Shown in pieces: positions 51,246 to 59,018 of a stretch of DNA of 64,000 bases. Positions within the stretch are counted from its first letter, which is position 1, and every line of letters starts with the position of its first letter. The notes beneath the pieces were generated by a model. The model worked only from the letters and a program-made list of their open reading frames with translations, was not told where the DNA came from and made no database searches. Source of the DNA: Ruminiclostridium sufflavum DSM 19573. Its GTDB lineage: Bacteria; Bacillota; Clostridia; Acetivibrionales; DSM-1351. The position numbers and the translations under genes were made by a program. Where the stretch lies: assembly GCF_003208175.1 (NCBI RefSeq), contig NZ_QKMR01000006.1, positions 84,053 through 148,052 of the forward strand, given 5' to 3'.

Positions 51246-51383
51246 ACTTTATCGCTGAGTTATAGTTTACCATAACTATAAGCGGAGGAACCATTCATTG
51301 GGGTGAATCCTGATAATTCAGGTAGGGTTAGTCTCTTACAACCCGAATCCGGCAGCTAACTTCGTAAGCGTTGGGGAGAAAGT
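51246..51383 (+). promoter_or_regulatory. ydaO/yuaA (c-di-AMP) riboswitch
   Basis: The conserved blocks are readable: AAGCGGAGGAACCA, TTGGGGTGAATCCTGA, GGTAGGG, CTCT, CCGAATCCGGCAGCTAACTT, CGTAAGCG and GGGGAGAAAGT. The outer arm ACTTT (51246-51250) pairs with AAAGT (51379-51383). It is followed 25 bases later by an intrinsic terminator, so binding of c-di-AMP should stop transcription. The next gene downstream is dapB at 51634. Confidence 0.9.
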
Positions 51384-51407
51384 GAATTTAATTTGTTTCT
51401 TCAATCC

Positions 51408-51437
51408 AATGCTGCAGTTAATTCTGTAGCATTTTTA
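51408..51437 (+). terminator. Riboswitch expression-platform terminator
   Basis: AATGCTGCAG (51408-51417) and CTGTAGCATT (51424-51433) form a hairpin with a 6-base loop and a T5 tail. It closes the riboswitch and would cut off dapB transcription. Confidence 0.85.
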
Positions 51438-51484
51438 ATTACTATTCATTTTCTTCATATTTATTAACATTTAATTAAGGTATA

Positions 51485-51596
51485 AGTGCAAAAAGGATAA
51501 GACCTGCACTTTTAAGTCTGCACTTTTTAAAATACTGTGCGGCTTGTCCTTTGACGCTATGCTGCAGGCAGCATGATGAGGCTTTAAAAGCCGGAC
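51485..51596 (+). ncRNA. Structured leader of unknown type between riboswitch and dapB
   Basis: Several hairpins are seen: AGTGCA/TGCACT, a repeat TGCACTTTT (twice), AAAGGATAAG with CTTGTCCTTT over about 50 bases, ATGCTG-CAGG-CAGCAT and GGCTT-TAA-AAGCC. There is no reading frame. It does not match a riboswitch I know. It may be a second regulatory layer for dapB, or an old terminator array. Confidence 0.4.
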
Positions 51597-51633
51597 TATG
51601 GGAAAATTTTTTATAAATAAGGAGGAAATTTTT

Positions 51634-52497
51634 GTGATTAAAGTTTGTATTGCTGGTTTGGGCCGGACAGGTAAAGAAATTGCAAAGGAAATTTTAAACG
51701 ATAAAGAGCTTTCTATTGTTTCAGCCATTTGCAGTCCGGATAGTAAATCTCTGGGCAGGGATTTAGGACAGATTATAGGTATTGCCGATACAGGGACAAT
51801 TATCAGCAGCTCTGAAAAACTTGAACAGATTATATTTAAAAACAAGCCGGATGTTGTTATTGATTTTTCAAATCCAAAGGCAGCTCTGAAAAATGCAGTG
51901 CTGTTTTCAAAGTACAGGGTCAACATTATAATTGGGACTACCGGGTTTTCGGCTTATGATATGAAAAAGATTTTTGTATTGACCAGAAAATATAAAAATG
52001 GAATAGTATATGCACCTAACATTACCTTGGGTGTAAATGTGCTGATGCTTCTTACAAACCTATCAGCGAGCCTTTTGAACAACTATGATTTCCAAATTAC
52101 CGAGATACACCACAAAAATAAGCTTGATTCACCGTCGGGTACTGCAAAGAAAATTGCTTGTGAGATAAAAAGCGGTCTGAAAAATGTAGGAATTAAAAAT
52201 ACCCCCGAGGTAAATATTCCGATAAGCTCAGTCAGGGCAGGGGGCGTGATAGGTAAACATGAGGTAATGATTGTGGGAGAGGAAGACAAGATTGAAATAA
52301 GTCATGAGTCTTTTTCAAGAAAGGCTTTTGCACAAGGTGCGATACGGGCGGCAAAGTTTATTCATAAAAAATCCGGTTATTATGAAATGAAGGATGTTCT
52401 TGATTTAGAGAAGGTGCTTAGAGCCTATATAGAAAATATAAACAAGACAAAAAGGAAAAGTAACTATATAAACAATCTGGATGCTGAAATCGGTTAA
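51634..52497 (+). CDS. dapB: 4-hydroxy-tetrahydrodipicolinate reductase (DapB)
   Basis: A 287-residue protein. The N-terminus IKVCIAGLGRTGKEIAKEIL is the NAD(P) fold. The catalytic segment EIHHKNKLDSPSGTAKKIA and the APNITLGVNVLM motif are those of DapB, as are VRAGGVIGKHEV and ISHESFSRKAFAQGA. It reduces the ring compound on the lysine/diaminopimelate path. GTG 51634 has AAGGAGGAA; the upstream ATG 51598 does not. The tail KTKRKSNYINN extends slightly beyond the family. Confidence 0.92.
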   Translation: MIKVCIAGLGRTGKEIAKEILNDKELSIVSAICSPDSKSLGRDLGQIIGIADTGTIISSSEKLEQIIFKNKPDVVIDFSNPKAALKNAVLFSKYRVNIIIGTTGFSAYDMKKIFVLTRKYKNGIVYAPNITLGVNVLMLLTNLSASLLNNYDFQITEIHHKNKLDSPSGTAKKIACEIKSGLKNVGIKNTPEVNIPISSVRAGGVIGKHEVMIVGEEDKIEISHESFSRKAFAQGAIRAAKFIHKKSGYYEMKDVLDLEKVLRAYIENINKTKRKSNYINNLDAEIG

Positions 52498-52523
52498 AAA
52501 AAGCATTGGTAATCTAGACAGGT

Positions 52524-52559
52524 AAAAACTCAGTTCCCTCTATGGAGAACCGGGTTTTT
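52524..52559. terminator. Convergent terminator between dapB and the DacF-like gene
   Basis: AAAAACTCAGTTC and GAACCGGGTTTTT pair over 13 bp with one mismatch and one wobble (loop CCCTCTATGGA). A/T runs on both sides allow action on both strands. Confidence 0.8.
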
Positions 52560-52562
52560 ATT

Positions 52563-53798
52563 TTATATGCTTTTTTTTCTTTTGAAAATTTTTAACAGCA
52601 GTTTGAATAATCTATATATAATTATAACAAACTCTATGACTATAAGCATTGAAACAATAGTGACCAGATCCCGGTTTTCCTTAAATATTGATTTTATTCT
52701 GGACTTGTAATCCTGAGGGGCCACTGCAGTTTTATCGGGATATAGGTTTACATCAATTAAAGTGCCGTCGGATAAAGTATAATTCAATATTCCCGCTATT
52801 GTATCTGTGTTTATGGGAAGCTTCAATTTTTCACTCATGCTGAAGCTGATATTTTTAATAAAGCTGTCACCTAGGGGATAAGTATAAGTAACATCAATTT
52901 TACTAATCAGATTGATATTAACATCTTCTACGGTTATGCTGCGTAAGGTTGTATTTTTAGGCACTAAAATTCCGGTAGAAAAATGTGAAAAGCCATAATC
53001 AAATAGCCGGGAGGTTTGGCTAAGAGCATTCGTTTCATTTTTGTCAAGGACAACAGCAATCAGCCTTCTGTTATCTCTTGTTGCCGTTGTAACCGAAGTA
53101 GTCCCCTGCTGCGGAGTAGTACCGATTTTTCCGCCGTCAACCCCTGAATAACTCCAAAAAAGCTTGTTCTGATTGGTCAGAATTGAAGAATCATTTCCAT
53201 TAATCCAAGCTATACCTTTAGCGCCAAGCAAGGAGTTAAAGGTGGAATTGGAAATGGCGTTTTTTACAAGCTTTGCTATATCCCTGGTAGAGGTAAACTG
53301 CTTATCATCGTATAGACCTGTCGGATTAACAAAATAAGTATCGGTTAAATTTAACTCTTTTGCTTTATCATTCATGTAGCCAACAAATTCGCTGACATTA
53401 CCATTACCGATATATTCAGCCAGAGCCATTGCAGCGTCATTTCCCTGTGAGAGCATAGTACCGTAGAGCAGATCCTCCACGCTGTAAAGATTTCCTACAA
53501 CCAGATTCAAGGAGGAACCCTTCATGCTCACAGCATTTTTACTGATAGTAACTTTAGAATTTAATTGAGACTTTTCAATAGTTAACAAAGCTGTCATCAG
53601 CTTACACATAATCAACGGAGGGTATATGGCATCTGCTTCTTTTTCGTACAACACCTGACCCCTTGTTGTATCCATAAGTATAGCGGATACAGCAGAGGTA
53701 TCTTCTTCCGGAGTCAGAGCAAATGCAGGTATACTGCTGTTAAATATAAAAATGCAAATTATTGCCGCTAAAGTAATTCTTTGAAATATAGTATTCAT
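52563..53798 (-). CDS. DacF/PBP5-like D,D-carboxypeptidase with altered catalytic motifs
   Basis: The protein has a signal peptide (residues 1-28), a transpeptidase-like domain (about 35-260), a C-terminal beta domain and a membrane helix (TIVSMLIVIEFVIIIYRLFK). The fold is plain: ILMDTTRGQVLYEKEADAIY, DAAMALAEYIG, DTYFVNPTGLYDD. Yet the SxxK motif reads PLIMCK (Ile63 in place of the serine), SxN reads QGN (residues 118-120) and KTG reads KIG (224-226). It should therefore not acylate penicillin or D-Ala-D-Ala, and may be a structural or regulatory pseudoenzyme. It is transcribed opposite to dapB and ger. Confidence 0.9.
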   Translation of the reverse strand: MNTIFQRITLAAIICIFIFNSSIPAFALTPEEDTSAVSAILMDTTRGQVLYEKEADAIYPPLIMCKLMTALLTIEKSQLNSKVTISKNAVSMKGSSLNLVVGNLYSVEDLLYGTMLSQGNDAAMALAEYIGNGNVSEFVGYMNDKAKELNLTDTYFVNPTGLYDDKQFTSTRDIAKLVKNAISNSTFNSLLGAKGIAWINGNDSSILTNQNKLFWSYSGVDGGKIGTTPQQGTTSVTTATRDNRRLIAVVLDKNETNALSQTSRLFDYGFSHFSTGILVPKNTTLRSITVEDVNINLISKIDVTYTYPLGDSFIKNISFSMSEKLKLPINTDTIAGILNYTLSDGTLIDVNLYPDKTAVAPQDYKSRIKSIFKENRDLVTIVSMLIVIEFVIIIYRLFKLLLKIFKRKKSI

Positions 53799-53948
53799 TA
53801 CTCACCTATATAAAATAGCATTAAAAAAAATAACATTCTAATTACTAATAATAATTTATTATGCAAGAATTAACAAGGTGAAAAATATTAATAATTTATT
53901 AATAAACTATTACAGTATTTTCCGAATCCTTTTAACTTTATTTTTTAT

Positions 53949-53978
53949 GTATATAAAGGTAACATATTTACCATAATA
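53949..53978 (+). promoter_or_regulatory. Sigma-G-like promoter of the ger operon
   Basis: GTATA (53949-53953) and CATAATA (53972-53978) are separated by exactly 18 bp. This fits the forespore sigma-G consensus (GMATR-N18-CATAMTA type) with one difference in the -35 box. The operon starts 50 bases downstream. Confidence 0.7.
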
Positions 53979-54028
53979 TTTTTGATTGGTTAAAATTCAG
54001 AAAATTTGTACTTTAAAGGAGTATTAAA

Positions 54029-55750
54029 TTGGGACTTTTAAATTCTGTCGGAAGATATTTTATTTATAAAGAAAAGGAAAAAAAGAATAACTTTATACTC
54101 AAGGAAAGCAAAAAAATCAGCTGCGAAGCTGTAAAAAATACTGCTTCTCTGGATTTATTCGATAAGGCTGAAGCTGAGGGAGCCCTTATAGGATGTACGG
54201 TGGGCGAGGATATCCTGAAAAACAAGATTTCAAAGGATATGGAGCTCAATAAAAAGGTTATTAAAACAGCCTATGATATCCCTAAGAACAGTGACTTGAT
54301 TTTTAGAGAGTTTAATATAACTGTTAAGGAAAAAACGCTAAAGGCATTTATTGTTTTTATAGACGGAATGACTAACGGTGTTGCCATATGTAATTTTGTA
54401 CTGGAACCGCTTATGCTTCTGTCAAATATAGAAATCAAGGACAATACAAAAGATGTGGGGCAATTCGTGTTTGAGCGGCTTATTCCTTACAATCAAATAA
54501 AAAAAATTGACAATTACAGTGAAATAATAAACAACGTTAATTTCGGAGGCTGCGGAATATTTGTTGAGGGCTTGGAATATGCCTTTGCGGCAGATACAAA
54601 AACCTGGGAGCACAGGGGAATCGAAGCCCCTAAATCAGAAACTGTTATACGCGGTCCTCAGGAGGCATTTAACGAGCAAATAAGGGCTAATACAGCACTG
54701 ATAAGGAAAATACTGAAGGATAAGGACTTAATGATACAGAGTGTATCAATCGGCGAAAGAAGCAATACCCCGTGTGCTGTGATGTATATAAGGGATATTG
54801 CAAATGATTCCTTGGTACATGAGGTGTTGAAAAGGGTTAAAAGCATAAAGGTTGATTATATATTCGACTCCGGGGAATTGGAGCAGTTTCTCGAAGACAG
54901 CACCTTTATGGCCGCACCTCAAATATTTGCCACAGAACGTCCCGACAAGGTGGCAATGATGCTTTCAAAGGGAAATGTAGCTGTTATATTGGACGGAAGC
55001 CCGCAGGTGCTTGTAATGCCGGCAACTGTGACTGAATTTCTGCACACTACGGAGGATACGAATGTAAGGTTTCCCTATGTGAACTTTATACGTGCCATAA
55101 GAATTACAGGGGTTGCTATTGCACTGCTTTTACCGGGTATCTATATTGCAATAACAAACTTCCATCAGGAAATGATTCCAACTAATTTGTTGTTTGCAAT
55201 TGAAGCTTCAAGAGAAAATGTTCCTTTTCCGTCTGTCATTGAAATGCTGATAATGGAGTTTTCCTTTGAGCTGATAAGAGAAGCAGGACTAAGGGTACCG
55301 GGAGCGATAGGCTCTACTATCGGAATAGTGGGGGGGCTTATATTAGGGCAGGCGGCTGTAACTGCGAATGTAGTAAGTCCTATTATGATTATAATTGTAG
55401 CAATTACAGCTCTGGGATCATTTACGGTGCCAAGCTTTTCAATGTCCTTCTCAATAAGGATAATGAGATTTTTATACATTATACTCGGAGCCTCGGCAGG
55501 CTTTTTAGGCATTTCCTTGGGATTAGTTATAAATTCATTGCTGTTTGCATCATCAAAATCCTTTGGAGTGCCCTTCCTCACTCCTTTTGCACCTGTTACA
55601 AAGGGAAAATATTCGGACAAGCTGACAAGGAAGCCAATGTGGAAGCAGGAAGAAAGGCCGGAATATTTAAATGTAAAAGATGTAAAAAGTCAGCCCAAGG
55701 TGAGCAGAGGGTGGACTGTGAAGGATTCGGACAAAGAGGATGACGAATAG
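54029..55750 (+). CDS. gerA: Spore germination receptor subunit A (GerA family)
   Basis: The 573-residue protein has a soluble N-terminal half (SLDLFDKAEAEGALIGCTVG, then NFVLEPLMLLSNIEI) and about five membrane helices from residue 340 (IRITGVAIALLLPGIYIAIT, RVPGAIGSTIGIVGGLILGQ). PAPQIFATERPDK-type and FPYVNFIRAIRI segments are typical of GerAA/GerKA. It senses nutrients in the inner spore membrane. TTG 54029 has an AAAGGAG site. First gene of the operon, with a sigma-G-like promoter. Confidence 0.93.
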   Translation: MGLLNSVGRYFIYKEKEKKNNFILKESKKISCEAVKNTASLDLFDKAEAEGALIGCTVGEDILKNKISKDMELNKKVIKTAYDIPKNSDLIFREFNITVKEKTLKAFIVFIDGMTNGVAICNFVLEPLMLLSNIEIKDNTKDVGQFVFERLIPYNQIKKIDNYSEIINNVNFGGCGIFVEGLEYAFAADTKTWEHRGIEAPKSETVIRGPQEAFNEQIRANTALIRKILKDKDLMIQSVSIGERSNTPCAVMYIRDIANDSLVHEVLKRVKSIKVDYIFDSGELEQFLEDSTFMAAPQIFATERPDKVAMMLSKGNVAVILDGSPQVLVMPATVTEFLHTTEDTNVRFPYVNFIRAIRITGVAIALLLPGIYIAITNFHQEMIPTNLLFAIEASRENVPFPSVIEMLIMEFSFELIREAGLRVPGAIGSTIGIVGGLILGQAAVTANVVSPIMIIIVAITALGSFTVPSFSMSFSIRIMRFLYIILGASAGFLGISLGLVINSLLFASSKSFGVPFLTPFAPVTKGKYSDKLTRKPMWKQEERPEYLNVKDVKSQPKVSRGWTVKDSDKEDDE

Positions 55751-55788
55751 TGCTTCAAAAAAGAGGTTCTCCACAATTTATATGCCGG

Positions 55789-55899
55789 AAGCTCGGCGTG
55801 GAGGTTAGCTTGAAAGGAATGTGGAGATTTAGAAATAAGATTGCGTACCGCCACGTTGCCTTACTATAAATTTTCTGCCCAAGCTGGGCGTGGAGGTTA
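55789..55899 (+). repeat. Duplicated translation-start block between gerA and gerB
   Basis: AAGCTCGGCGTGGAGGTTA (55789-55807) recurs as AAGCTGGGCGTGGAGGTTA (55881-55899), 92 bp apart with one difference. After the first copy a TTG at 55810 opens a 19-codon frame containing FRNKIAYRHVALL, which resembles the gerB start KNKIGFGSWEATTLL. It looks like a decayed duplicate of the gerB beginning. Confidence 0.6.
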
Positions 55900-55909
55900 A
55901 TGATAAAAT

Positions 55910-57007
55910 ATGAAGAATAAAATTGGTTTCGGCTCGTGGGAGGCAACGACTTTATTGGTTAATTTGGTGTTTGCCAATATTATGCTTGTATTTCCCAGAG
56001 ATATGGTACAGCTTGGCGGAAGTGCGGGCTGGATGATTCCTGTTATTATAACGCTGATTGCGGCAGGATATTTTGCAATTACGGTTAAATTGTACAATAA
56101 TATTGGAAGCATGGATTTGCTGGACATTTCAGATTGTATAGGAGGCAGGATATTTAAGGTTATAATAGGGCTGCTGATAACAATTTTTCTTATACTTACC
56201 GCTTCCATCTATCTTGGTGCTTTCTCCCAGACCTTGAAAATTATATCCTTGGATAGATCCTCACTGGAATATGTTGAGGTTTTGTTCTTAGCGGGAATGA
56301 CAGCGGCAGCGTATTTCGGAGTGGAAGCTATTGCCAGAATAAGTGCTTTTCTGGTGCCTGCCGTGATTATAGGTTTTTTGCTGATAACTGTTGGTGTTAT
56401 TCCTGAATTTCGGATGAATAATTTATTTCCGGTAATGGGCGAAGGAGCCTTGGAAATTTTAAAGGGAAGTGGCGTAAGGCTTTCGGTATTTGCAATGTTT
56501 GTAATACTGTTTCTGATGGTGCCCTTCTTTAAAAAACAGCTTCTGAAAAAGGTTGGCTTTTCTTATGTGCTTTTATCAGGTATTCTGCTTATTTGGTCAA
56601 CACTTAGCTTTATACTGGTATTTCCTTATGAAATGGCTGCAGATAAAAAGATACCGGTTTTTCAGATAGCCAGGCATATGGATTTTGGAAACTATATTCA
56701 AAGAATAGAATCAATTTCGGTATTAATCAGTTCAATATGCGCTTTAATTTTTCTGGGCGCAGTATTTAACTTTGTAATATATGTGTTTGCCAAAACGCTG
56801 GATTTGAAGCAATCAAAGCCCTTAATTCTTCCAATGGCTATAATAGTATTCTCGCTTTCGATTATTTCAAAAAGGGTAAAGTTTGATTTCCTTGGCGACA
56901 GCATAACTAATATAATTTGGCTTTTGGGAATGGTACTGCCTTTAATAATAATTATTATAGGTGCTGCAAAAAAGGTTGGTACTGAAGGCACGAGGAGGCA
57001 CAAATGA
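55910..57007 (+). CDS. gerB: Spore germination receptor subunit B (permease-like)
   Basis: A 365-residue protein with ten membrane helices of the APC fold (ASWEATTLLVNL, TLLVNLVFANIMLVFPRDM, VIIGFLLITVGVIPEFRMN). The FRMNNLFPVMGEGALEILKG segment is typical of GerAB proteins. The GGAGG site (55892) is 13 bases from the ATG, with another ATG at 55900 opening only 6 codons, so initiation may be weak or coupled. Overlaps gerC by 4 bases. Confidence 0.92.
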   Translation: MKNKIGFGSWEATTLLVNLVFANIMLVFPRDMVQLGGSAGWMIPVIITLIAAGYFAITVKLYNNIGSMDLLDISDCIGGRIFKVIIGLLITIFLILTASIYLGAFSQTLKIISLDRSSLEYVEVLFLAGMTAAAYFGVEAIARISAFLVPAVIIGFLLITVGVIPEFRMNNLFPVMGEGALEILKGSGVRLSVFAMFVILFLMVPFFKKQLLKKVGFSYVLLSGILLIWSTLSFILVFPYEMAADKKIPVFQIARHMDFGNYIQRIESISVLISSICALIFLGAVFNFVIYVFAKTLDLKQSKPLILPMAIIVFSLSIISKRVKFDFLGDSITNIIWLLGMVLPLIIIIIGAAKKVGTEGTRRHK

Positions 57008-58224
57008 GCATAAAACTTAGATTAACCAGCCTTTTTATGAGTATTGCACTTTCAGCGGCTCTACTTTCAGGTTGTTACGATATCAATGAAATAGAGGATT
57101 TGGCGTATGTTATTGCAATCGGAATTGACAAGGCAGATGAAAAAAACTTTACCTTAACCTTTCAGACTGCCGTTCCAAAGTCAATTGCCGGCGGAGAGGG
57201 GGAAAGCATAGACATAAGAACCTTCAGGACGGATAATTTTTTGTCGGGATTAAAAAAAGCCAGCGAATATTTAGACAGAAGAATAAATCTTTCTCATACA
57301 AAAATAATTGTTGTATCCGAAGAGATAGCAAAGGAAGGAATAATGGCTTTTTTGAACGGACTTCAGCAGAACATAGAGCTAAGACCGAATGTTAATATAA
57401 TAGTTGCTTCCGAAGGCGCACAAAAGTATATAGAATCCATACAGCCGAAGCTTTCCTCCAGTCCTGCAAAGCATTATGCTTTACTTTTTAAATCTTATGA
57501 AACAGATTTTCTGGTAAAGGACACGCAATTGGAAGATTACCTGTACAGAGCAAAAAACCATGTTACTCAGCCTGTTGCGATTTATACCTCTATTGATAAA
57601 TCAATAGGTGACACAAGCGAGGCTTCTGAAAAGGAAGATAAGAAATCGGAAGAAGACAGCAAGAAGGCTGGCGGAGAAGAGAAAGATAAAAGTAAGGAAA
57701 AAGAAGAAGCTATGGCGATAAAGGGCTTGGCTGTTTTTCAAATGGACAAGATGGTGGGAACGCTGAACAGGGATGAAGCTATGCTGTTTTCTTTGCTTAC
57801 AAGTACAGAAAATAGGAATATGGAAATAATCGATCCTCTTGATAACAGATTTAAGGTTCTGGGGAATATAACCAAATCAAGGTCGTCCTCAACTAAGGCA
57901 ATTGTGAAAGACGGAAAGCCTCAAATTGATATTACTCTGAAGCTGAATGTTGATGTGAAGGCGGTACAAAGCGACAATGATTATGATGAGCCGGAAAAAG
58001 CCGCAAAGCTGGAGGCTGCTTACGAGCAGTATCTGCACAAGGGTATAATGGCTTTGCTAAATAAAACCACAAAGGAGTTAAAGTCTGATATTTTCGGATT
58101 CAGCCAGCAGGCTAAGCGTAGTTTTAAAACAATAGGCGAATGGGAAAAGGCAAATTGGCAGGAAATATTTCCGAAATCAGAATATAATTTGAAAATCAAG
58201 GTTGATATAAGGAGACAGAGCTAG
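57004..58224 (+). CDS. gerC: Spore germination receptor subunit C (lipoprotein)
   Basis: The lipobox LLSGC at residues 20-24 marks a lipoprotein. The Ger(x)C pattern follows: DINEIEDLAYVIAIGIDKAD, RRINLSHTKIIVVSEEIAKE, NVNIIVASEGAQKYIESIQP. An acidic/lysine-rich insertion (about 205-235) precedes GLAVFQMDKMVGTLNRDEAM, and the end is the third domain. Start overlaps the gerB stop. Confidence 0.93.
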   Translation: MSIKLRLTSLFMSIALSAALLSGCYDINEIEDLAYVIAIGIDKADEKNFTLTFQTAVPKSIAGGEGESIDIRTFRTDNFLSGLKKASEYLDRRINLSHTKIIVVSEEIAKEGIMAFLNGLQQNIELRPNVNIIVASEGAQKYIESIQPKLSSSPAKHYALLFKSYETDFLVKDTQLEDYLYRAKNHVTQPVAIYTSIDKSIGDTSEASEKEDKKSEEDSKKAGGEEKDKSKEKEEAMAIKGLAVFQMDKMVGTLNRDEAMLFSLLTSTENRNMEIIDPLDNRFKVLGNITKSRSSSTKAIVKDGKPQIDITLKLNVDVKAVQSDNDYDEPEKAAKLEAAYEQYLHKGIMALLNKTTKELKSDIFGFSQQAKRSFKTIGEWEKANWQEIFPKSEYNLKIKVDIRRQS

Positions 58225-58226
58225 CT

Positions 58227-58394
58227 ATGATAGTAAATATAATCATTTTGACAGCAGTGGCTTGGATAACTGTGTATTCAATCAGCTTTGGCATTTGGAC
58301 ATGGAGAAACAAGAATAAATTAGGCGGAATAATGATAACACTGGTAGCCTTGATAGCACTGGCATTACCGTCATACATCCTGATTTTTTTGTAG
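58227..58394 (+). CDS. Small two-helix membrane protein (GerD/GerUD-like)
   Basis: A 55-residue protein with two membrane helices: IVNIIILTAVAWITVYSISF and GGIMITLVALIALALPSYIL, with a basic loop WRNKNK between. It starts 3 bases after the gerC stop with an AAGGAGA site. Small two-helix proteins of this size are encoded by some ger operons (GerXD-type) and modulate receptor function; this fits by position and topology. Confidence 0.75.
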   Translation: MIVNIIILTAVAWITVYSISFGIWTWRNKNKLGGIMITLVALIALALPSYILIFL

Positions 58395-58404
58395 TGATTT
58401 CAAA

Positions 58405-58496
58405 GAGTCGGTTACTACGGGTGAAAGTCTTTTCCACAATAAAATATCGGGACGAGGTTTAAATGGAGTAGGCTTTCAGCCGGTAGTAATTGATTT
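58405..58496 (+). repeat. Host intergenic repeat family, copy after the ger operon
   Basis: It shows GAGTCGGTTACTACGGG, then the A box AATAAAATATCGGGACG (58438-58454) and the B box CAGCCGGTAGTAATTGATTT (58477-58496). No gene start follows closely, unlike other copies; this is the first of two copies in the 624-base gap before the STAND gene. Confidence 0.65.
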
Positions 58497-58685
58497 TTCT
58501 ATTTATTGGATTTATTCAAAAAATTAAGCTTAAAGGTTCATAAATCTGGTTATTAATCTTATTGTTTTTCTTCCTTGCTTGTATTAAGATAAACTAAAAT
58601 CTTTAAGAATACCATTTGCAAATAATATTACAGAACACATACCCTTTCTAATTGAATACAACAAATTGTAAAAACAATTGATTAA

Positions 58686-58820
58686 ATGTTAGAACCGGAT
58701 ATAATTTGCTTTGATTTAATGGAAAAATATGTTATAATTTCCAACGAAGAGTTATATGGTGTAATACAAAAAACAAAAATGTTAAATTATGAAACAATGC
58801 TGATGGGAACAATTAAATAA
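58686..58820 (+). CDS. Doubtful small ORF in the gap before the STAND gene
   Basis: An ATG at 58686 opens 44 codons (MLEPDIICFDLMEKYVIISN, then EELYGVIQKTK). It lacks a ribosome site and contains a promoter-like sequence (58711-58738). It may be a remnant or chance frame. Confidence 0.2.
   Translation: MLEPDIICFDLMEKYVIISNEELYGVIQKTKMLNYETMLMGTIK
58711..58738 (+). promoter_or_regulatory. Probable promoter of the STAND-TPR gene
   Basis: TTGATT (58711-58716) and TATAAT (58733-58738) with a 16-bp spacer. The transcript would have a leader of about 270 bases containing the repeat element at 58884-58984. Confidence 0.5.
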
Positions 58821-58883
58821 ATTACTGTTAAAACTTAACTGCGGGGAGGTAATGTTCTCCGGATAATAAAAGATATAAAGGCC

Positions 58884-58984
58884 AAAAGTCAATTATGGTT
58901 TAAGCCACAGCTACGATAGAATATCGGGACGGTTATATCGTTAACGATATAATCGTTTATTTAGCCGATGGCAATTGACTTTTT
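58884..58984 (+). repeat. Host intergenic repeat family, most complete copy
   Basis: The ends are perfect 11-bp inverted repeats, AAAAGTCAATT (58884-58894) and AATTGACTTTT (58973-58983). Inside are GGTTTAAGCC, the A box CGATAGAATATCGGGACG (58914-58931), a perfect 20-bp palindrome TTATATCGTTAACGATATAA (58933-58952) and the B box AGCCGATGGCAATTGACTT. It lies 35 bases before the start codon at 59019, so the folded RNA could reach the ribosome site. Confidence 0.75.
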
Positions 58985-59018
58985 TAAAATGATTTAACTA
59001 CAAGGGAGTGACAAAATA

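Noticed and set aside
58884-58984. GEMM (c-di-GMP) riboswitch
   Set aside because: AAGCCACAG and the pairing boxes are suggestive, but the conserved GACGCAAAG core is not present in any copy; left as unidentified.
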